Positions 61,601-64,000 of a stretch of 64,000 bases of DNA are shown piece after piece. Within the stretch, counting starts at the first letter, position 1. Each line of letters opens with the position of its first letter. The DNA is from Fasciolopsis buskii (taxonomy: Eukaryota > Platyhelminthes > Trematoda > Plagiorchiida > Fasciolidae). The translations under genes and the position numbers were made by a program. The notes under the pieces are model-generated. The model was given only the letters and a program-made list of their open reading frames with translations. It was not told the DNA's origin and did not search any database. The stretch covers positions 190,066 through 254,065 of the forward strand of contig LUCM01002286.1 in NCBI GenBank assembly GCA_008360955.1, written 5' to 3'.

Positions 61601-64000
61601 TGGAAAAACCACATTGAATTGAGGACCAGTAAATTAGAAATGTGAAACTAATTTTAATTTCAGAGAGAGGCATTTCATCCCGATCCAGTTGGCATGCTGC
61701 ATGCCCGAGGTGACAACTGGCACGGTACTCACTGATTAGCGGTTTGATCGAATTTTCAATCAGGAAGGTCCTGATTTCACCTCAAACCGCTGGTCTTTCA
61801 CTTCGCAGATATGCTTCCAAGTCAAGTAAGCTAAATGAGCCTGAATCAGTTGTCTCTTCCTGAAATTATACATACTGTTTCCCGGCCTAAATTTATCTGA
61901 ATTTTCACTTTCGTACGACTTTCCTTGAACTCAGTCGTCGAACACTTCACAACCAGAATGTACCGGATCCATTTTTTTCAGTAGGTTTGCTTGCAAGGAA
62001 CTTTGCTCAACCACATATGTTAAATTCTGGGGCTTATTAGTGTCTGGGTTCACGTTTGTGTTTACGTGTGCGTGCGTGTGCATGTGCGCTTTCATGTGCC
62101 CGTGCATGTCTCAGCGATTGCATATCACAAAATAATCATGTTCAATCTGCAGTCGACAAATTGTTTATCCAACCTAACCGGTATTTGCGCAACTGCTTAG
62201 CCTTGCGAATACAATCATGCGCTCCTGTTTCCGGACCTGACTGAGTTCCTTAGTTCAATCTTATGGGGATGGGGGGGTGCGCATGTTTCTTTCTCTTACT
62301 GTTCAACATTCTAGAGACCATGCGACTCTACGTTAAAAACAGTCTCTCTAGGGCGGGCACCCGCCCACTGGCCCATGAAAGGGACAGACAACACTCGATT
62401 TGCGTGTGTGTACAATCGAACAGCCGGTCGGAAAGGACAACAGTAACGACAAACAGAACAACTACAACTACGACTCAGCTGTTTCCCATGCGGTTGCTTT
62501 CGGTCAATACTGGGCTGCATGCAACGAGTGAAATGTTCCTCGGTATGAATGCAATTGGTCGATCGTCCCAATTTGACTGAACCGATTCGGGGTAAACCGA
62601 TGCCAAAAAGAGTACATCTGAATTTGTATTCAAGTGACAGTGTCTGCTGCCAATGTGAACTAGAATGACCGAAGCGAACAGATTAGCCAGGAATTGCCAT
62701 CCAGCTTGTCACAGATCAACAAAAAATCGGTTCTATTTGCTTTGACTTTTCCTCATATCTGTTATGATTCGCCATGGGACGCTGGGTGGACTAGTAGTGG
62801 ATGATTTCTTATCAGACAGTGCATGGGTTGGTCCGGAAGTGACCAGTTGTACATAAAAATTTTTGCACAACATTTTGCACAAATCACGGTCGAGAAAAAC
62901 AGCTATGTCCCACTTGAAAGCCGCCAAATGAGCTAACTTCAGTTGACCTAAATAAGCGAGTCTGTCCCTATGTCCATGCTTCCAGTGGAGCTGTTCGCCG
63001 TAAACAGGTGCAGTTAACCGAATTAGATGGTTAGTTCAGAGGCTAACTAGATGTATGAACCATTCTGTGTCTATGTTTGCGTCGATTAGCGAATTGAACC
63101 ATGCAGTCCATATTGACCGGAAGTCATCTTGCTAAGACCAAAAATCAGCAGCGTTGGTGACGGAAAGAATTCAGCTCAACCAACGGGGTTAGCAGCAAAA
63201 CTGTATCCCATTGGATTTTGGGAAGTACCAGAATCGAGTCACGGTAGATAGACGTATTCTGTTTGATCATACACCCTGCACAAGCATCATGTTCACATTA
63301 GAACAATTGAACTAATCCAATACCACACTCGCTGTGACAAACGGATATAAAGTAACAGTGTTGCACGTAAGTTACTAATCGATTCAGAAGGACTTTATAA
63401 TTAATCAGTTAATTTGTACTTAATGTTGTGCGCATATGTCACTAAACCGTCGAATTACGGCATGAGCTAAATCGTGTACAAAAGCGAACTAGCAGCCCGA
63501 AATGTGACCAAATATTGCAAGTGTTCCAACATAGTGGGAAATTATACATGGATATTTTGAGAAAATCATGAACTCCAAATGAATTTTTCAGGTTTCCTCA
63601 AAGCACAACTGATTCCTTGTACACAGCTGAATAGCTAGATTTCCATAGGCATGAATATTTATGCTTCTTCTTATTAAATTCGTATCATTAGCAGGTAAAA
63701 ATCAAGTGAAACTATGCATTACAACGGCACATCAGCAGACTATACTGTGCTCAATTAGTTCGTTCGTTATTTAATTCATTCGCCTTTCGTCTTGTTGTTG
63801 GCTGTTCCCGCGATCTGATGAGCTTTTTTTAAATATATTAATCAATTCTCACAGGGTGGGCTGAAATGAATCGCGGTACCCTCTGTCATGGAGACTAACC
63901 AAACAATCAATCACAAGTACCCTCAACAAAGTTACAAGGTTGCCAAATGTTATTGTAGGACGTCTGGTATGCACTTTGGTCGAATGGTGTCAGCTGATTT

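Larger units (their letters stand above)
47876..64000 (+). other. Intron or 3' flank, about 16 kb
   Basis: No further cbEGF exon, fibulin-type C-terminal domain, poly(A) context or second gene was recognised. The stretch holds the SINE pair at 51.9-52.3 kb, a (CAA)n tract, a tRNA-like box B at 54.45 kb, the rearranged repeat with the N at 56.9-58.0 kb and a possible retroelement tail at 58.5 kb. From 59 to 64 kb only unremarkable AT-rich DNA was seen, apart from a GT-rich run near 62.05-62.11 kb. Confidence 0.7.

Noticed and set aside
1..64000. CRISPR arrays, operons, ribosome binding sites or other bacterial features
   Set aside because: Spliced cbEGF exons, SINE and LINE remnants and microsatellites show animal nuclear DNA. 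No regularly spaced direct repeats were seen.

Overview
The window looks like nuclear DNA of a metazoan with very large introns, most likely a digenean fluke (trematode). The evidence is AT-rich non-coding DNA with no long open reading frames, short class 1-1 exons 5 to 23 kb apart, decayed non-LTR retrotransposon sequence, and copies of a tRNA-related SINE carrying a hammerhead-ribozyme core, a type of element first described as the schistosome S-alpha repeats. The species cannot be named from the sequence alone.

One gene can be supported. It lies on the + strand and enters and leaves the window incomplete. Four exons are seen: 3916-4041, 8919-9059, 31651-31779 and 47735-47875. Each encodes exactly one calcium-binding EGF-like (cbEGF) domain with six cysteines. 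Each starts after AG and ends before GT, and each is phase 1 at both ends, so the four splice together in frame. The third and fourth domains resemble consecutive cbEGF repeats of fibulin-1/2, so the best guess is a fibulin-like extracellular-matrix glycoprotein. Another multi-cbEGF protein (fibrillin, latent TGF-beta binding protein or hemicentin type) is possible. The introns are about 4.9, 22.6 and 16.0 kb, and at least 16 kb of apparent intron or flank follows the last exon.

Everything else appears to be intronic or flanking DNA with repeats. These are: an interspersed repeat at 5.94-6.17 kb and 23.0 kb; hammerhead-bearing SINE copies at 25.2, 37.1, 37.2, 51.9 and 52.2 kb, four of them in two inverted pairs; a 290-306 bp inverted repeat at 40.7/42.4-42.7 kb whose outer edge abuts a decayed CR1/Jockey-like reverse transcriptase; a rearranged inverted repeat at 56.9-58.0 kb with the only N of the window exactly on a unit junction; and several microsatellites. 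Most of the many short open frames cannot be told apart from chance.

The most interesting signals are the hand-folded type I hammerhead ribozyme on the minus strand at 37.15-37.20 kb, its inverted partner 28 bp away, and the recurrence of inverted repeat pairs through the introns of one gene.
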